From Moniliella sp. 'wahieum' (taxonomy: Eukaryota > Basidiomycota > Moniliellomycetes > Moniliellales > Moniliellaceae), in NCBI GenBank assembly GCA_003971905.1, contig RSEE01000127.1, forward strand, positions 62,001 to 126,000: a DNA stretch of 64,000 nucleotides. Reading direction: 5' to 3'. The position numbers and the translations under genes are program-made. This document shows, piece after piece, positions 12,251 through 25,558 of this stretch. Position 1 is the stretch's first letter, and each line of letters begins with the position of its first letter. A model generated the notes under the pieces. It saw nothing but the letters and a program-made list of their open reading frames with translations, did not search any database and was not told where the DNA came from.

Positions 12251-13258
12251 TTCTGGGAAGTATAAAGGACAAGAAAGAGCGGGCGTGAGGGGGGGGTTGA
12301 GTAGTTGGATAGGTATGTGGGAACGGTTGGCTGGCACGATGGTGGCGCAGGTCCACGTGCTACGGCTAATGGGCATAAGCCGAGTGATTAATAGACCACG
12401 GCCGTGACTTGTGGCATTTTAAATTTCAAATGTCACATGCATCGACATAATCCTCAGAGACCCTTAAGCTTTAAGCTTAAACGTCTTCAATTGAGGATGC
12501 ACCACCACCCCATCCTGGCAATGCGCTGATCGTGTTGGCCCCCACGTTCTTTCGTTTGGAGAGTAAGCCTATGGCAACCCCACACATCTGTAGAATACGT
12601 TGGATGGGAGCATCGGGGGTGTCCGAACAGCATCGGAGAGGGAGTTCAGCAAGGGTGACGCTCTCCCCCCCCGATGTCGCAGAAAGTTACCATAAACCGA
12701 CAGTAGCTTGAGCGGGGCGCCTATAGGCGGCGTACCTGGGCAGCATACCTATTCCTGAGAAACGAAGTAGTTACTCTCACTCCTCAGTTGAGATATGGGA
12801 TGAGAATTCGTTGGGAGGAAGCGGGGCCAGAGGTCTTGGGCCCCACAGAGTGTACGTCTTCACCAGTGACTTCATCCACCTTACCATGTTAGCATATGCC
12901 GTTTCGCGGCTCTCTTATGCACCACTATCGCCCAGGAAGCATGTCGGCTAACCTGCTTGCCAGTGTATCGCGTGTGTATGCTGAAGAGTATAGGATGGGC
13001 CCTGTAGCCTCCAGCCGCCTTCGTGGAATAGAATCGGATACATTTGGTTCTCTTGCCCGGCAATAAAGGGAAGAGGAAGACACATGCATTAGCCAGGCGC
13101 TCCAGTTGAGCGGCTAGCACAGCTCGTGTGATAACATTCGAAGAACAAAAAGTTGTAAAACACATCAAACACACCGGTACAAGGAGGACACCTGGTGCAG
13201 CGAAGAGCGCAGGCCTCTTGGCAAGTAAGGCACCAGGGGGGGAGAGCGCTTCCCGCCT
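12251..13258. other. Intergenic, no gene seen
   Basis: About 1 kb separates the glutaredoxin start from the Cdk1 stop. It contains a short AAGCTTTAAGCTT repeat near 12467. No frame with a recognisable domain was found. The part next to 12250 is the likely glutaredoxin promoter. Confidence 0.5.
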
Positions 13259-14345
<1,087 letters not shown>

Positions 14346-14973
14346 CGCGTCGGGGGCAACTGTGTGACCCACGCTGGATTGATGGGGGGAGGTCTGGAGT
14401 GGTGGCACTGGGAAACAGGCAGACGCGGGCTCGGCAAGCTGAACGGCGTTCAGGTTCAGCGCGCAAGCGGGCCGCAGTTGCCGCGGCAGTCGCTTTGTGT
14501 CGGTCGCCAGTTTTTGCTGCAGGAGCTGTGTGGCGGGCAGGGCGGTGGGCGGAAATCAAAAACGCGACGTCACGCTGTCCCGCGTCACGGCATCACGTGC
14601 AACAATCGAACATTTGAATTTCACAGCGTGTGCGATCGCTGATCACCGATCTGCGCATCGGTGTACCAGCGCTCAGGCTGCGAAAGACAGTGAATGAGGA
14701 GCCACTGCAATACCCCCCCCCCAGGACTCACTGACCACACCACTCTTCTTTCCTGCGCCTCATGGAATTCAGACTGAAGGTCTCTTTCCAGCACACACGT
14801 ACAGACCTGAATCATCGATCAGATCCAGATCTCAGATCTCAGAGCAAAGCAACTGAGGCGTGCGGGGTTGCACCGCGGAATCGGCGGAATGATTGGATAG
14901 CACAGGGGCGCCACGTCCAAACTGCCCGGTTAGCTTGGGGAGCTTGCTTGCGATCCCCCATCTAACCTCGGCG

Positions 14974-15869
14974 ATGACCACGTCCGATCCCCAATCTTCG
15001 ACCCCCATCAAGAAGTCTCGCGCTTCGCTGCTGCGCGACTACTATGGGCTGTCTCCTTCCCACTCCCCTTCCTCCGCCGCGCCTTCAGAGCCTGCCTTTG
15101 ACGCCGACAAGAGAGTACCGCAAGCTCCTCGTTGCCGCCATTACTCCAGCCGCGTCATCATCCGGCTCTGAACCAGTGCATGCCATCCCCGGCCTGCTCA
15201 AGCACGAGGCACAGCTCCTGGGACAGATACGGGAGCTAGATGGCGAACGTCAATCCCTTGTTTACAATCACCACCATGAGCTCATTGCTGCCAGTGAGAC
15301 GATCAAGAAGGTTGGTCCTCATTCCATGTCGCTGTATCTCGTTCCATCAGACCTGACCTTCTCGTCGTCCCCTTCAGATGAACCAAAAGGCAGTAACCTT
15401 GGATTCGTCTTGCCTCACTTAAAGACTCGTTCCAGTCCATTGCCCAGCTTTCTGCCCCTCTGTACCAACCCCGACAGGGACACTTTCCTCGCCCAAGAGA
15501 GACGCTCAAAGTCACTGTGCCCGCCCTCGACGGTGGATCCGACCGGGTGGTTCCTTGACACCCGATCAACAAGAAGAGTTGCAACTTATTGTTTCCCTCC
15601 CTGAGCGACTGCGTGAGGTGATCGCAGCCGAGGCTCATTCCCCCCAAAGGCCACTCTCCGAATCGGTCTCCTCTTCTGACGGGATCCAGGCGGCGGCTAA
15701 GTTCTCCGCTGCCATTGACGCCGCGGAACAGATTCTTAAGCGGGACGAGCCTGTGGCATCCAAATGGTCACTGGCCGGCAATGAAGACGCGGGCCGGATC
15801 CTGGCTGAGGCTCAACTCATTTTGCGCAATGCGCGCGAGCTGCAACGCCAATCATTGGGTGAACCTTAA
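14974..15869 (+). CDS. VPS51: Vps51-like GARP/EARP tethering subunit
   Basis: Vps51 is the small subunit of the GARP tether that captures endosome-derived vesicles at the trans-Golgi. The start at 14974 gives a Ser-rich N-terminus with LLRDYYGL. Vps51 signatures follow: YRKLLVAA, LLKHEAQLLGQIRELDGERQ, SLVYNHHHELIAASETIKK. An intron at 15311-15377 rejoins to MNQKAVTLDSSCLTLKDSF. The end (15555-15869) is a predicted helical region starting around QQEELQLIVSLPERLREV. The frame changes near 15111 and between about 15470 and 15555, so the model is reconstructed from segments. No neighbouring GARP genes are present. Family assignment rests on the LDG..Q.LVY...H..I.A..TI.K pattern. Confidence 0.75.
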
Positions 15870-16120
15870 TTGATCGCTTTCGTCTCATTCGCCCAGTTTC
15901 TTGAATGCATACAGTAGCACTCCACATATGACGTTCCCCCCGCTTCATCCCGGGAGTGGCTAGGTGCCTACTTCCTATCCTCTATGTGTCCCACCAATAG
16001 GAACCGAGAGGGTGCATCAAATACTGCGATCATCTCCCCCCCCTCTCCGTCTGCTGAATATAATGACGAGGAGACCACCGGGCCTACGGCCCGGTCAGCT
16101 CTTCGGTTGCAGTTACATCA

Positions 16121-16576
16121 GAGCACTGCAACGCCGTTGGACGCCGGGAGAAGGAGCTGTTCGGCTGCTGGAAGAAGCAGAATGCGACAAGGACGCCAAG
16201 TACCAGGAACACCCCCCAACAACCGTTTCCCCCCTGGTTTTGACGACGCGAGGATACTATGCCACCAATAAAGCGGGCAAGATGCTTGGGCACTGGAAGG
16301 ATTTGACTATACTGACTCTCAGATCTCAATGAAGATGGTTCAACGTTCACCGTTCGGATGTCTACCACGTTCATCCGTATGCACATGCGCTTCCTCGGTT
16401 ATGGGAACGGATGGCGGGAACCAGAGGGTCCTGATCGAGATCGATGGTCTCCTGTTGATTCCCCTGGTTCCTTAAGCGGGGTTGGTGCTATCATATATCA
16501 AGCTCAAGTAGCACACGCAATGAACATGTCGGATTAGGCGCAGCGCTTCTTTGTCCCAGCCTTAAGCTCTGTCAAT
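16121..16576 (+). repeat. Dispersed repeat D, copy 2
   Basis: This is the direct-orientation partner of 1711-2175. The coding-like frame of copy 1 is disrupted here by single-base losses (for example in 'gagctgttcggctgctgg'). Homology appears to end near 'cccagccttaagct..tgtcaatgatatgg' in both copies. No target-site duplication was apparent by eye. Confidence 0.55.
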
Positions 16577-16990
16577 GATATGGTTACAGTATAGAGATGT
16601 GCCGTCCACAGTGTACGGCACAAAAGCACCACTGGTGAGTTACTATTTGTGATCGCGTTGAAGGTGTCCATTGTGTGCAGTAACCCTAAGGCGCTGATGA
16701 TTAGAATCGCGAGGGAAGAAGCACTATTAGGATCGGGACTTGCTGCTATGTAGTGTACGCGCAGCGCTTGAGAGATGGAGGCTCTTTCGGTCATATTGTA
16801 CACCAGTCTTTCCATATACAGGCACGCATAGCTGTTCCTACTTGCAAGGGGCGCATGATGCATGATCGTGATCCCCGTGGTGTGCTGCCTCGTACGTAAG
16901 TGCGCGGCTGAGCGGTAGAGCACACTGGAAGCACTGTCTGCTTCCCCCAATAATCCGCTCCACAAGTATCGAACGCTACAGCCTGGGTAG

Positions 16991-17016
16991 TCAGCCAGCC
17001 AGCCAGCCAGCCAGCC
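16991..17016. repeat. (CAGC)n microsatellite
   Basis: About six tandem CAGC units were read directly from the sequence in a non-coding stretch. Confidence 0.9.
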
Positions 17017-17519
17017 ATCGTCGCGTCATATTCATACAGGAGTGTTTCCGGCCGTGGCGGCGGGAAAAATTTAATCCAACAGGCACCTGCCTAGTCAGCT
17101 TCAAGCTTCAAAGTGACTGGTGACTGCACTGAGGGCACGGAGGTACTGAGTTAGTACTGAGGTACTGAGAGAAGTACTGAATAATACTCACCGACTGAGT
17201 GAGTCCCAGTCCGAAGCATCGATCAGTACACTTCGCCGGGTCTCAGTGCTGGCTGAGTGGCGGCAGGGTGGCAGCAGGCGCCAGGTAGCGCTTTGTATGG
17301 TAAGTAAACCAGTCGAGTTGCGTATGGGTCTGGAACGTGGGAGTAGGTAGCTCTCTGGGGGCCGCAGTTGTGCGCTGGCGCCAACTAGCAACTAGGCTGG
17401 CTGCTGACTGTTGTTTGCTCAGAGTGAGTGTTTTCTCTATCACACCCCCTATTTGTTATTCTGCACCATCACCCCCCCACCACTGCCACCCCCCCCACCA
17501 CCTCTTCCTGCTCCCTCAC

Positions 17520-18568
17520 ATGTCTGCTGTCGCAAGCCTCAAGCCAACCATTCTCGCCATTCTCCATGCCTCGGACCTAAGTTCGATCAGCACCAAGGAG
17601 GTGCGCTCCATTCTATTGAGCAATCCACTTTATGCGAAGCACGTCCCGGCATCTCTCCCATTGACGGCGCCGACAGGCACCAGGTCAATCTCCTGATCAA
17701 AGCATGCTTTGCCGAGATCCAAGTCGCAGCAGCCATTGTTGCCGCGCCTCCGGCTAAGCGCGGGCGCAAGGTCAAGCGCGAAGAAGGTGTGTCCGCAATT
17801 CCTTCTGTTATAAGCATCCACCGCTTTCTAAGTCCACCTGCCATCCACTGGCTGATCGTATTCTGTCCTACTGATTACTGATTGTGCTCATTTCCTTACT
17901 TGTTTCTCGCCAATTGCAGAAGGACCCGCGCCCAAGAAACGCAAGCGTCCCCTCCCACGCCTGAAGCCAAAGCCAAACGAGCGACTCATCCCAACAACGC
18001 GTTCAGTGCTCCCCTTACCCTCGATGAACCCTTGGCGGCCTGTGCGAGGGCAACGATGTATGTATCATTCAGGTTCCCGAACCTTTGCTGACCCCTTGCG
18101 TTCGTACTGCAGATCCCTCGCTACGAGATCATTCGCCGGATTTGGAAGTACACAAAGAGAACAATCTCCAAGACCCAGAACACAAACGCATCGTGAGTCG
18201 CAAGCTTGACTTCCCATTTTGTGATCCCATTGGTTTGGTGTGCACCATTCTGACCCTTTTCTCCCTATTGCAGGTAATCTGTGACGCCAAGCTTCAAGCC
18301 ATCATCCCACGTGACCGCATCGATTCGTTTGAGGTCGCCAAATACATCGGTGCCCATGTTACCCGCAAGCCCAAGACTGTGGCGAGCGCTACACCCACTT
18401 CGCCCGCCCCCACGTCGCCTAATACGGATGTGAAGGAGCCGGATGCAGAGTCGTCACAACCAACAGAGGGCTTGGATGTTGCCAAACCCAAAAAACAGCC
18501 AAGACGCAAGCGCCGAGAGCGAGTCTGAGGAAGAAGAAGAGAGTGACGAGATTGAAGACGACGAGTAA
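17520..18568 (+). CDS. DEK_C/SWIB domain protein (Uaf30-like)
   Basis: This is a chromatin or Pol I factor resembling yeast Uaf30, a subunit of the rDNA upstream activation factor. From 17520 the N-terminus (LKPTILAILHASDLSSISTK) resembles a DEK C-terminal helical domain. A basic linker (KRGRKVKREE, then KKRKR) follows. The SWIB/MDM2 domain is split by introns at about 18057-18112 and at 18193-18273; a first intron lies at about 17786-17919. The domain reads FSAPLTLDEPLAA, then PRYEIIRRIWKYTKENNLQD, and CDAKLQAIIPRDRIDSFEVAKYIGAHV. The acidic C-terminus ESEEEEESDEIEDDE ends at the TAA at 18566-18568. Frames break near 17660, near 18165 (one A missing in KYTKENN) and near 18500. Domain identity is confident; a role in rDNA transcription is inferred by analogy. 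Confidence 0.85.
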
Positions 18569-19440
18569 CGGGGTGACTAGCGACTGAACGAATTCTACTT
18601 TGATCCGGTTTGGCCTATCTGTTTTGTCTGCCTTGCCATGTTTTTGGCACACGGACACGCACTCCCCAACGGCACCGCGCTCTTGGCACTCTCATGCTTC
18701 CTGTTTGAAGGGTTCTACAATTCTCACATCCCCAGTTCTGATTCTCAGCCCCTGATGGCAACTCCAGTCTCTCGTTTCCTATCAGCTTCAAGCCTCAGGC
18801 CTCAATCCAAACAAACTACGTAACATCCCCAACGCTACGCGATCAACCCAACGTCAATGCTCTCAGCGGTCTCAGTATGCTCAATTCAGCTGGGAGCTGG
18901 AGCATGGGAAGCATCAGTTTCATCCATGGGAAGCATCAGTTTCATCAGGCTGGTCGGGGGCGGGGAGAAGGGGTAGTTGGGCTCTCGTGACATGTGACAT
19001 GTGACGAAGGAGAGCTGTTACGTCGAGGGCTTATTAACACGCCACCCCCATCAAGATTGAAGGTTCATTCTTTCAGCATCGAGTCCAGGAAATAACATGC
19101 ATGAGGCCGGCCGACATGGTGCTGTGTACGTCCAAGTTACGCCCAAATATAGATAGGTGGTAACCATAGCATCACTCATCCGGCTACCATCGCTGTTCTT
19201 GAGCTACATACGCAAATCCAAGGGTGCTTAGAGAGACCATGCCAATCCGTATACGCTACGGTAGTTTTAGGACTGAGCAAGAAGCAGGCTAGGTGAGCCC
19301 ACCCGTCTTGCGGCGGGGGTCTGGTGCCGGGCACACCAAATGGAACATGAAGTCCCACAGAAGGAAGGGGAAGGCATATGGGCGAGGTAATGATGCGATC
19401 TCCAAGAGGATGGTGAAAGCGACGAGAATATTCGCCTGAT
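18569..19440. other. Intergenic, no gene seen
   Basis: This lies between convergent genes and should hold both 3' ends. It contains a direct 21-bp-scale duplication near 18906-18945 and an ACATGTG heptamer pair at 18990-19003. No coding signal was recognised. Confidence 0.5.
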
Positions 19441-20022
19441 TTACTCGTCGTCTTGGACGATAGTCCCCTTGGCCGAGACGTAGAGACCGTCCAAAAATTT
19501 ACGGATATCCTTGTTGCGGACGAGGCAAGCACCATGCATGTCGGCGGCCGACTGGGAAACAGCGTTGATGTCGTTGCCCTCGATCAACACCTGGTCCTTC
19601 TGCGCCTTGTCCTCCGTGATGGTCACGCCCTCACGCATGGGGACGTGGCGCACACGCTTCTCACCAAGGAAGTTGCGGATCTCCACCGCACGCTTGTCAC
19701 CGGCAATGATGAGGTTGACGGGGAAATGGGCGTACACGGCGCGCACCTTGTACTGGAAACCCTTCGTCACACCCTTGATCATGTTGGCCACAACCGAGGC
19801 AGCAGTGCGGAGGCAAGCAACGTGCTTGCGGCCACCGTGCCAAACAACAAAGCGAACCTTAGTGTTCTTGGCGTCCTTAACCAGACGGATCTCCATGTTA
19901 AGGTGCTTGAGCGACTTGCTCAACTCGCCGCGAGGGCCTTTGACCCACACGTCGCGCGAAGCCACCTTCACCTCGACATCGGCTGGGACGGGAATCTCAA
20001 TGTCCTTGTAAATTTGCAGCAT
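19441..20022 (-). CDS. RPL9: 60S ribosomal protein uL6 (L9)
   Basis: uL6 is a large-subunit ribosomal protein near the sarcin-ricin loop and the factor-binding site. The uninterrupted frame of 193 residues starts MLQIYKDIEIPVPADVEV at 20022. It contains VKGPRGELSKSLKHLN, HGGRKHVACLRTAASVVANM and the conserved KMRAVYAHFP-type stretch (here KVRAVYAHFPVNL), and ends TIVQDDE. Length and content match fungal L9. Just upstream of the ATG the minus strand has a pyrimidine tract and CAG. A GGTGAGC lies near 20334. This suggests a 5' UTR intron of about 290 bp, as is common in ribosomal protein genes. No frame breaks were seen. Confidence 0.97.
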   Translation of the reverse strand: MLQIYKDIEIPVPADVEVKVASRDVWVKGPRGELSKSLKHLNMEIRLVKDAKNTKVRFVVWHGGRKHVACLRTAASVVANMIKGVTKGFQYKVRAVYAHFPVNLIIAGDKRAVEIRNFLGEKRVRHVPMREGVTITEDKAQKDQVLIEGNDINAVSQSAADMHGACLVRNKDIRKFLDGLYVSAKGTIVQDDE

Positions 20023-20697
20023 GGCAATTGAGTCTGGAGGAAGGACAGTCAGCATCGGCTCGGCCACATTGACAGCAAAGGGTAGAGGCGAGGGAGGTAT
20101 AGGAAGGGCATCCATCCCGGCGTTTGACGCCAGGGCATAGCCCCCTTTTCTCGGCCCCAAACGTCAAGGTCACCTGCCGACCACACCATGCACTGGTGTA
20201 GGTGGAGCGCAAGAGGACAGGCGACCGACAAATGGGGCAATACGACGAACTCAGCGAGGCCCGATAGCCCCGCGAACGGCCGCCCCCGCCCAGTCCCCCG
20301 CCCAAAGTCGCATGCTGTGGGGTGTATGCTCACCTTGAGGCCGACGTTGGTGTTGTCACGAGTTGGACAAACCTGCCGCGGCCATGACAACCACGGCCAG
20401 GACTGGGGGAATTGGGGACACACTGTCCAACTGCGAGAAAACAAGTCGAGGGGCACCAGGGCAGTTGAGCGGTTGGCTAGGGCGCAATAAAACGCGCGCG
20501 CCGCCATAGGGTTCCTCACTCGGTGTCAACTGCGAATTGAAACTTAGACCTTCCGTTCAACTGCATGTGACATGCAAGGTGCCGTTTGCGTCTCAATCTT
20601 CCGCCGAGGCAGTTCCGCGCCCTGAAAATTGGCTTCTTGTGCGCGGCTCCTGCGATGGCTCTGGCGCGGCACGCCTTGCTCTGCTCGCCTCACCGCC

Positions 20698-21609
20698 ATG
20701 CTTGCCACCGGCTCCACTGCCCAGTCCTGGCTCCAGCCCGCCGGGCGTCCCGAGCACATTGAGACGCTCATAAACTCGGTCGACCGCTACAACCCCCAGA
20801 ACCTGGACGTCCTGCAGGCTTACATTAGCCAGCAGGTTCAAGAGGGCTTTTACGATGGCCTCGCCAACTTGGCCACTCTCAAACTGTATGTCGCTGCAAC
20901 CGCTCCTCTGTGTGTGTCCATGGCAGCTGTACTAACCCCGGGATGGGTGCAGGTACCAGTTCAACCCGTCTGTATACAACCACGACGTGGTGATCAACAT
21001 TCTCATCAAAGCCCTCTTGGCACTGCCGTACCCGGACTTCAAGCTTTCTCTGGCCCTGCTCGGTGAGGCCCCCATCGCGATGGACCCGAGCCATGTGAAT
21101 CCCAAGGCTGCTCGTGCCGCCGAGGACGCCGCTGAAACCACCGCACCGACACTCGCTTCTGTGGCGCAGGTGCCGCCTTCCTACTTGGCTGGTAACATCA
21201 AGGAGCCTGTGATCCAGCGGCTGGCGCAGCTGCAGATTCTGTTGCAGAACGCGCGTTTCGTTCAATTTTGGGAGGCATACAAGAGCGCAGAGAGCGCCGA
21301 CACACGGGTACTTGGACAAAGTACCCAGTTTCACCAGCGATGTGCACCGGATTGTGTTGGACACGGTGGCGCTCGCTTTCAAGCGCATTTCGGTTCCGCG
21401 TCTGGCTCGCTATCTGGACGTGGAGCCTTCGACACTGCCTGCGCTGATGGAGAGCACGAAGGGTGGACAGTTAACGGCGAATACGTTGTGATCCAGCGAA
21501 CGTTGACACGGAGATCAAGGCAGTGACGGTCAACGAGCAGATTCAGCTGGAGCAGCTGCACAAGTTGCTTGTCCAGGCCCAGCCGGCGCCTCTGACCGGG
21601 TCGGTGTAA
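20698..21609 (+). CDS. EIF3K: Translation initiation factor eIF3 subunit K
   Basis: eIF3k is a small PCI-type subunit of eIF3, paired with eIF3l in the octameric core. The start is placed at 20698, shortly before the family motif RPEHIETLINSVDRYNPQNL. Next comes LQAYISQQVQEGFYDGLANLATLKLYQFNP, split by an intron at 20886-20952. The C-terminal winged-helix part reads VHRIVLDTVALAFKRIS, then VDTEIKAVTVNEQIQLEQL, and ends with TAA at 21607-21609. The frame breaks near 21300 and near 21485; both sides clearly belong to one protein. An upstream in-frame Met (20629) exists but would add residues unlike the family. Confidence 0.9.
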
Positions 21610-21948
21610 GAGCGTACATGATGCATGACTTTCTCTGTATTGTACCCGATGCGAGCTGGGATGCGTGGGGTGGGGCATTGGAAAGGAAATAGCAGCAAGG
21701 CGGGGCGAGACAGGATTGGCCGAGAACGGAATGGGAGTTTCGCCGAAAATGACGGAGTGCGGGCGGCGCAGCAACACGCCAGTGTGCCTGTCGCTGTTCT
21801 TTCAGACTCGGACGTAACAGGTTCCCGTGCATCCGAGCCGCGTCACCGCCGCGTCACTGCCACTGACCGGCTGACCTCTCGTCCCACACGCTGTTTTTTT
21901 CGTGCCCAGTGGATCCAGCGCTTCGCCTGCCCGGTGGCCCCGCCCGTC

Positions 21949-24541
21949 ATGACCCCTATGCCCCCGCTGGCTGGCACCGACGCCTCGGCTACCACTCCAC
22001 CCGCACCCACTGCCGCCCGCAGCCGCGCGTCGGGCAAGGGCCCCCACGCGCACCCGTCGCTGCGGCGCAACCAAGCGTGCCTGTCATGCCGCAAGCGCAA
22101 GCTCAAGTGCGATGCCCAGCGCCCCGTTTGCGGAACCTGCGCCCGCAGCCGCGAGGCAGCAACGCTGAGCCAGTACACCAGCCCTGTGCCAGTTGGCGAT
22201 TGCGTCTACCCCGATCTCGAGGTCGCTCTGCCCGAAGGACCTGACCACACCCTCCCTCCGCCTTCCGTTCGTCCTCGGCTCGTACACGCCGCCTCCCGTC
22301 CACCACCGACGTCGTCCCGGCCACAGCTGCCGCGCGCTCGTAAGCGTCCCAGCCAGGATACCGAGTCTGCCGACGTGGGGGCTGCGGGCGACTATCGCGC
22401 GGCTGGAAATGCTCTTAGCCGAGTCCCGCGAGACGATCAAAGCTCAGCAAGAGGCGGCACAGTCGACTGGTTCTGCATCGCAGACGTTTCAGCGATGTCC
22501 CAGTTCCTGGCTCTGATCTAATGCGTCCGTTCAGCAATGATGGTGGTCATTCCTCTCGGTTACCCACTCCCATATTCGGACTTGAGCCAAGATCTTCTGC
22601 AGGATCGATCCACAAGCCACACCCCCTCCACTCATCAGTTGGGCTGGGAATGCGGTTGACCCTCTCCTGTCCCTCCCTAATCCTGTGTATCCCCTCGCGA
22701 ACGAAGACAGGTTGGGCGGGCCGAAGGTACACCGGGCATTTTGGGCAATATCTCCGCCATCCCACCCCCAACCGTCCCCAACCGTGGGCGCGGGCTTTGG
22801 TGCCGATGACTTCAACGCCATTGCTGCCATAATGCTTGGACAGTGGCCTATGGATTCCTCTTCCCATTCTGGCCTCGTAGTTTGCCCCAACTACCGTCGG
22901 CTACCGACCTGGCCGCTTCGAACACCCTCGTGAGCACGATCGGGAATTGCCCCACAACTTGACGGCACTTCTCTGGATCCGGAAAAAAATCACCGAAATC
23001 CTGTGGCCTGGCTGGCCCACGGACCTGCCTCCACCTGAAACCGTGTTCACATTAGTCGATGTCTTTTTCGCGCTCCATCCGCTACGGATCTGATTGAAGA
23101 GGCAGACTTCAAACGACGACTTCATCTTTCACCTGACTCACCCCATTGGGTCGATAAGGGCCTCCTCCACGCCATTATTGCAGCTGCTGCCCCCATGTCA
23201 GGATTGTTCCGTCCCGGTATCGAACCGCCTCCGGCGGCATCTCGATTCAGTCCTCGAACTCCAATTCTGATCAGATGTCTAAACCGAGACGTGGTTGTCT
23301 CTCGGGCCGCTCCACCCCTTTCGTCAGGCGAACACGGGCAAGACATGCGTCTCCTTCTCGGATTTTCACCTTTACAGCTCGCAAGAACACGTTTCCCGTG
23401 AAATCTCAGCGGGGCCTGCGCCGAGCAATAGGCCCATCGAGTGGATGCAAGCTCTCACCATTGTGACTGAGATACTCTTTAATCGAACCCGACGGTGGAG
23501 ACTTTCCTTATGTGTGGGCTCCTGGCTAAATCGTTGGGTCCCTGTGGCTTGCTCAAGTTTAATCCCCGCGCACCTAACCTGCCCCCGGCACCTGCATGTT
23601 TTTTTGCTTCCCTGCACGACTCCAGTTGAAGAGGAGGTGCGACGACGGACATTCTGGTGGCCTACATGACCGAAGCTTGGCATAGCAACTCTGGCTTTAT
23701 TGGTCTTCCTCCATCAACGATGCAGCTGTACCACTTGTCTCCCATTTTCTTCGACCGAGACAGAGCCCAGACATTTCCACGCCCGACGAGGTGCTGTTTA
23801 GTACAGGCCACACGGACGACTTTACACTGCACATCAAATCGATGATTCTCTTTAAGCGGGTTCGCGCTTTGCTCTCCGAGCCTCGGCCACAAACACGGAT
23901 GACACTGGAGTTTGCCCATCGCATGGGTGCAATTGACCAGGCACTCCATCTTTTCCTTAACCACTGCCCGCATCCCACGGATACCGCCTGCTTAGATCTT
24001 CTCTGCGCCCGATTCTGTGCTCTTGGCGCGTTGGCCGCTCTGCATGAACCCTTTGTCGACTTTGACAAGACACATGCATATCCATTCCAGCAAATCCAAC
24101 GTGCAATTGACGACACGATCGAGCTCGTGGACCTGATTCGTGCCTCTGGCGTTGACCCTGCTCATCTCCCTGGGCGGGCACTGTTCACGTTCAATGTACG
24201 CCTATCCTTCACTTGTGCGCTGAGCTGCGATCGGGATGCTGACCTATTCACGTTTCCAGACAACCGCCAAGCTCTTGGCCGAGCACTTGAGCCACATTCG
24301 TCATACAGGGAGCCGTACGCCCGGCCTGATCGTACGAAGGGAACATTTGCTTATCGACTTTAACAAGCTCCTTTTGGTCATTCGAGACATTAACTCTACC
24401 GGCACCAACTTTGCTGCCCAAGAAGCGTATACGCGCTTGGCCGAGCTACAGCGATGCAAGTTCGACCATGCTGCTGTTGAGCGGCACCACTACACTGTTC
24501 AGAGGGAGCAAGAAGGCTCCTCCCGCGTGCAGTCGGTGTGA
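21949..24541 (+). CDS. Zn(2)Cys(6) transcription factor
   Basis: This is a fungal binuclear zinc-cluster regulator. From the start at 21949, cysteines fall at residues 44, 47, 54, 61, 64 and 85 (QACLSCRKRKLKCDAQRPVC...). The fifth-to-sixth loop of 20 residues is unusually long. A short coiled coil (ARLEMLLAESRETIKAQQEA) follows, as is usual for dimerisation. The rest resembles the fungal-specific transcription factor domain: DLIEEADFKRRLHL, GLLHAIIAAAAP, EEVRRRTFWMAYMTE, then a helical C-terminus to a stop at about 24541. Many frame changes and probable introns interrupt 22500-24350, so exon borders are not given. Targets cannot be inferred; no metabolic cluster surrounds it. Confidence 0.8.
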
Positions 24542-25268
24542 TCGTAACGGTGGCCCAGACACGACTCGCCACTCCCCGCTCACCGTGACCGAGTTGAACC
24601 GTCAACGTGCCAACACATCCTCTTCCCTATCCCTCATCCCTCCGACTGGCTTTTCCTATCTCCTCAGGCCTCACTAGTCACTCCTCACTCCTCACTTGTT
24701 GTTCCCAGATTACTCATACCGTCCCAGTGATTTTTCCTCCTTTCGATTGTCTGCATTCCCCACTCCCACCTCCCTCCCTGCTCTACCCTGAACCTCCGCA
24801 CACATCCCTTCTATCTGACTGGTGATCGATTATCGATTATTGTTGAACGTTGAGGTGGCACATCTGCTTTGGCCAAGCTCCGTTCAGTCCCTCCTCAGGC
24901 CTGGGAGTTCGTTCTGTTGATTACATTGCTCATTTATGTTTTCGTTTTGTTGCGCACCCTAGGCCCTGATGGTAGCGACTGGCTGCTTGATGCACAAGTT
25001 CCTCTGTAGGCGTTGTTGGTTGGTTTTGACCACAAAATCACTACCATTACTGCCATAGTTTGATGGCTGATCGATCTGATCTCGCTCCCATTTCCAATTT
25101 CTTCGTCCCGAAGCGTCTCGCTCTTTCCCTACTGCTTCTTCCTCTAGCCACTTCGCACCATGTCCTCTACTCTGCTTCTTCCCCACGGACGCCGGACTAG
25201 CGTAGCTGTGATGCATGTGATGCTAGCCAGCGTTCGTTGTTGCCTATCTCGGCATCCTGTCGAAGATT

Positions 25269-25288
25269 ATCGATTAGCGCTTAGCGCT
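25269..25288. repeat. Mixed heptamer array ATCGATT/AGCGCTT
   Basis: One ATCGATT unit (25269-25275) is followed directly by AGCGCTT (25276-25282) and AGCGCT (25283-25288). The 7-bp register is kept although the palindromic core changes. Confidence 0.8.
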
Positions 25289-25515
25289 AGCATTGAAGCT
25301 TGAAGATTGACATTGAATATTGACCCTTAGGCCCTAGGCCTTAAGAGGTTAAGTTTTAAGGCCTAAGGTGTTGTTTGATGATTAAGATGATTCGCCCATT
25401 CTCTCGGCCCCCTGGGGCTCATGTAGCTTCACAAGCGCGCGCTGACTGGATCTCTCTCTCGTCTTGTGCTGAGCCGTTGGTGGCCCTCCCCCGCAACTCC
25501 CTGTGTGCATGTGAG

Positions 25516-25558
25516 CGTTCAACGTTCAACGTTCAACGTTCAACGTTCAACGTTGAAC
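25516..25558. repeat. Heptamer array, core AACGTT
   Basis: Five perfect units of CGTTCAA (AACGTT plus spacer C) are followed by CGTTGAAC. It lies in non-coding DNA. Confidence 0.95.

Larger units (their letters stand above)
15870..17519. other. Intergenic with repeats
   Basis: No gene was supported. The stretch contains repeat D copy 2 (16121-16576), a (CAGC) tetranucleotide run at 16991-17016, and imperfect AGTACT-based short repeats at about 17144-17182. The C-rich stretch at 17461-17519 is the probable leader of the SWIB gene. Confidence 0.55.

Noticed and set aside
16905-16965. tRNA-like A-box (GCGGCTGAGCGGTAGAGC)
   Set aside because: No matching B-box, no 7-bp acceptor pairing and no anticodon arm could be built downstream.
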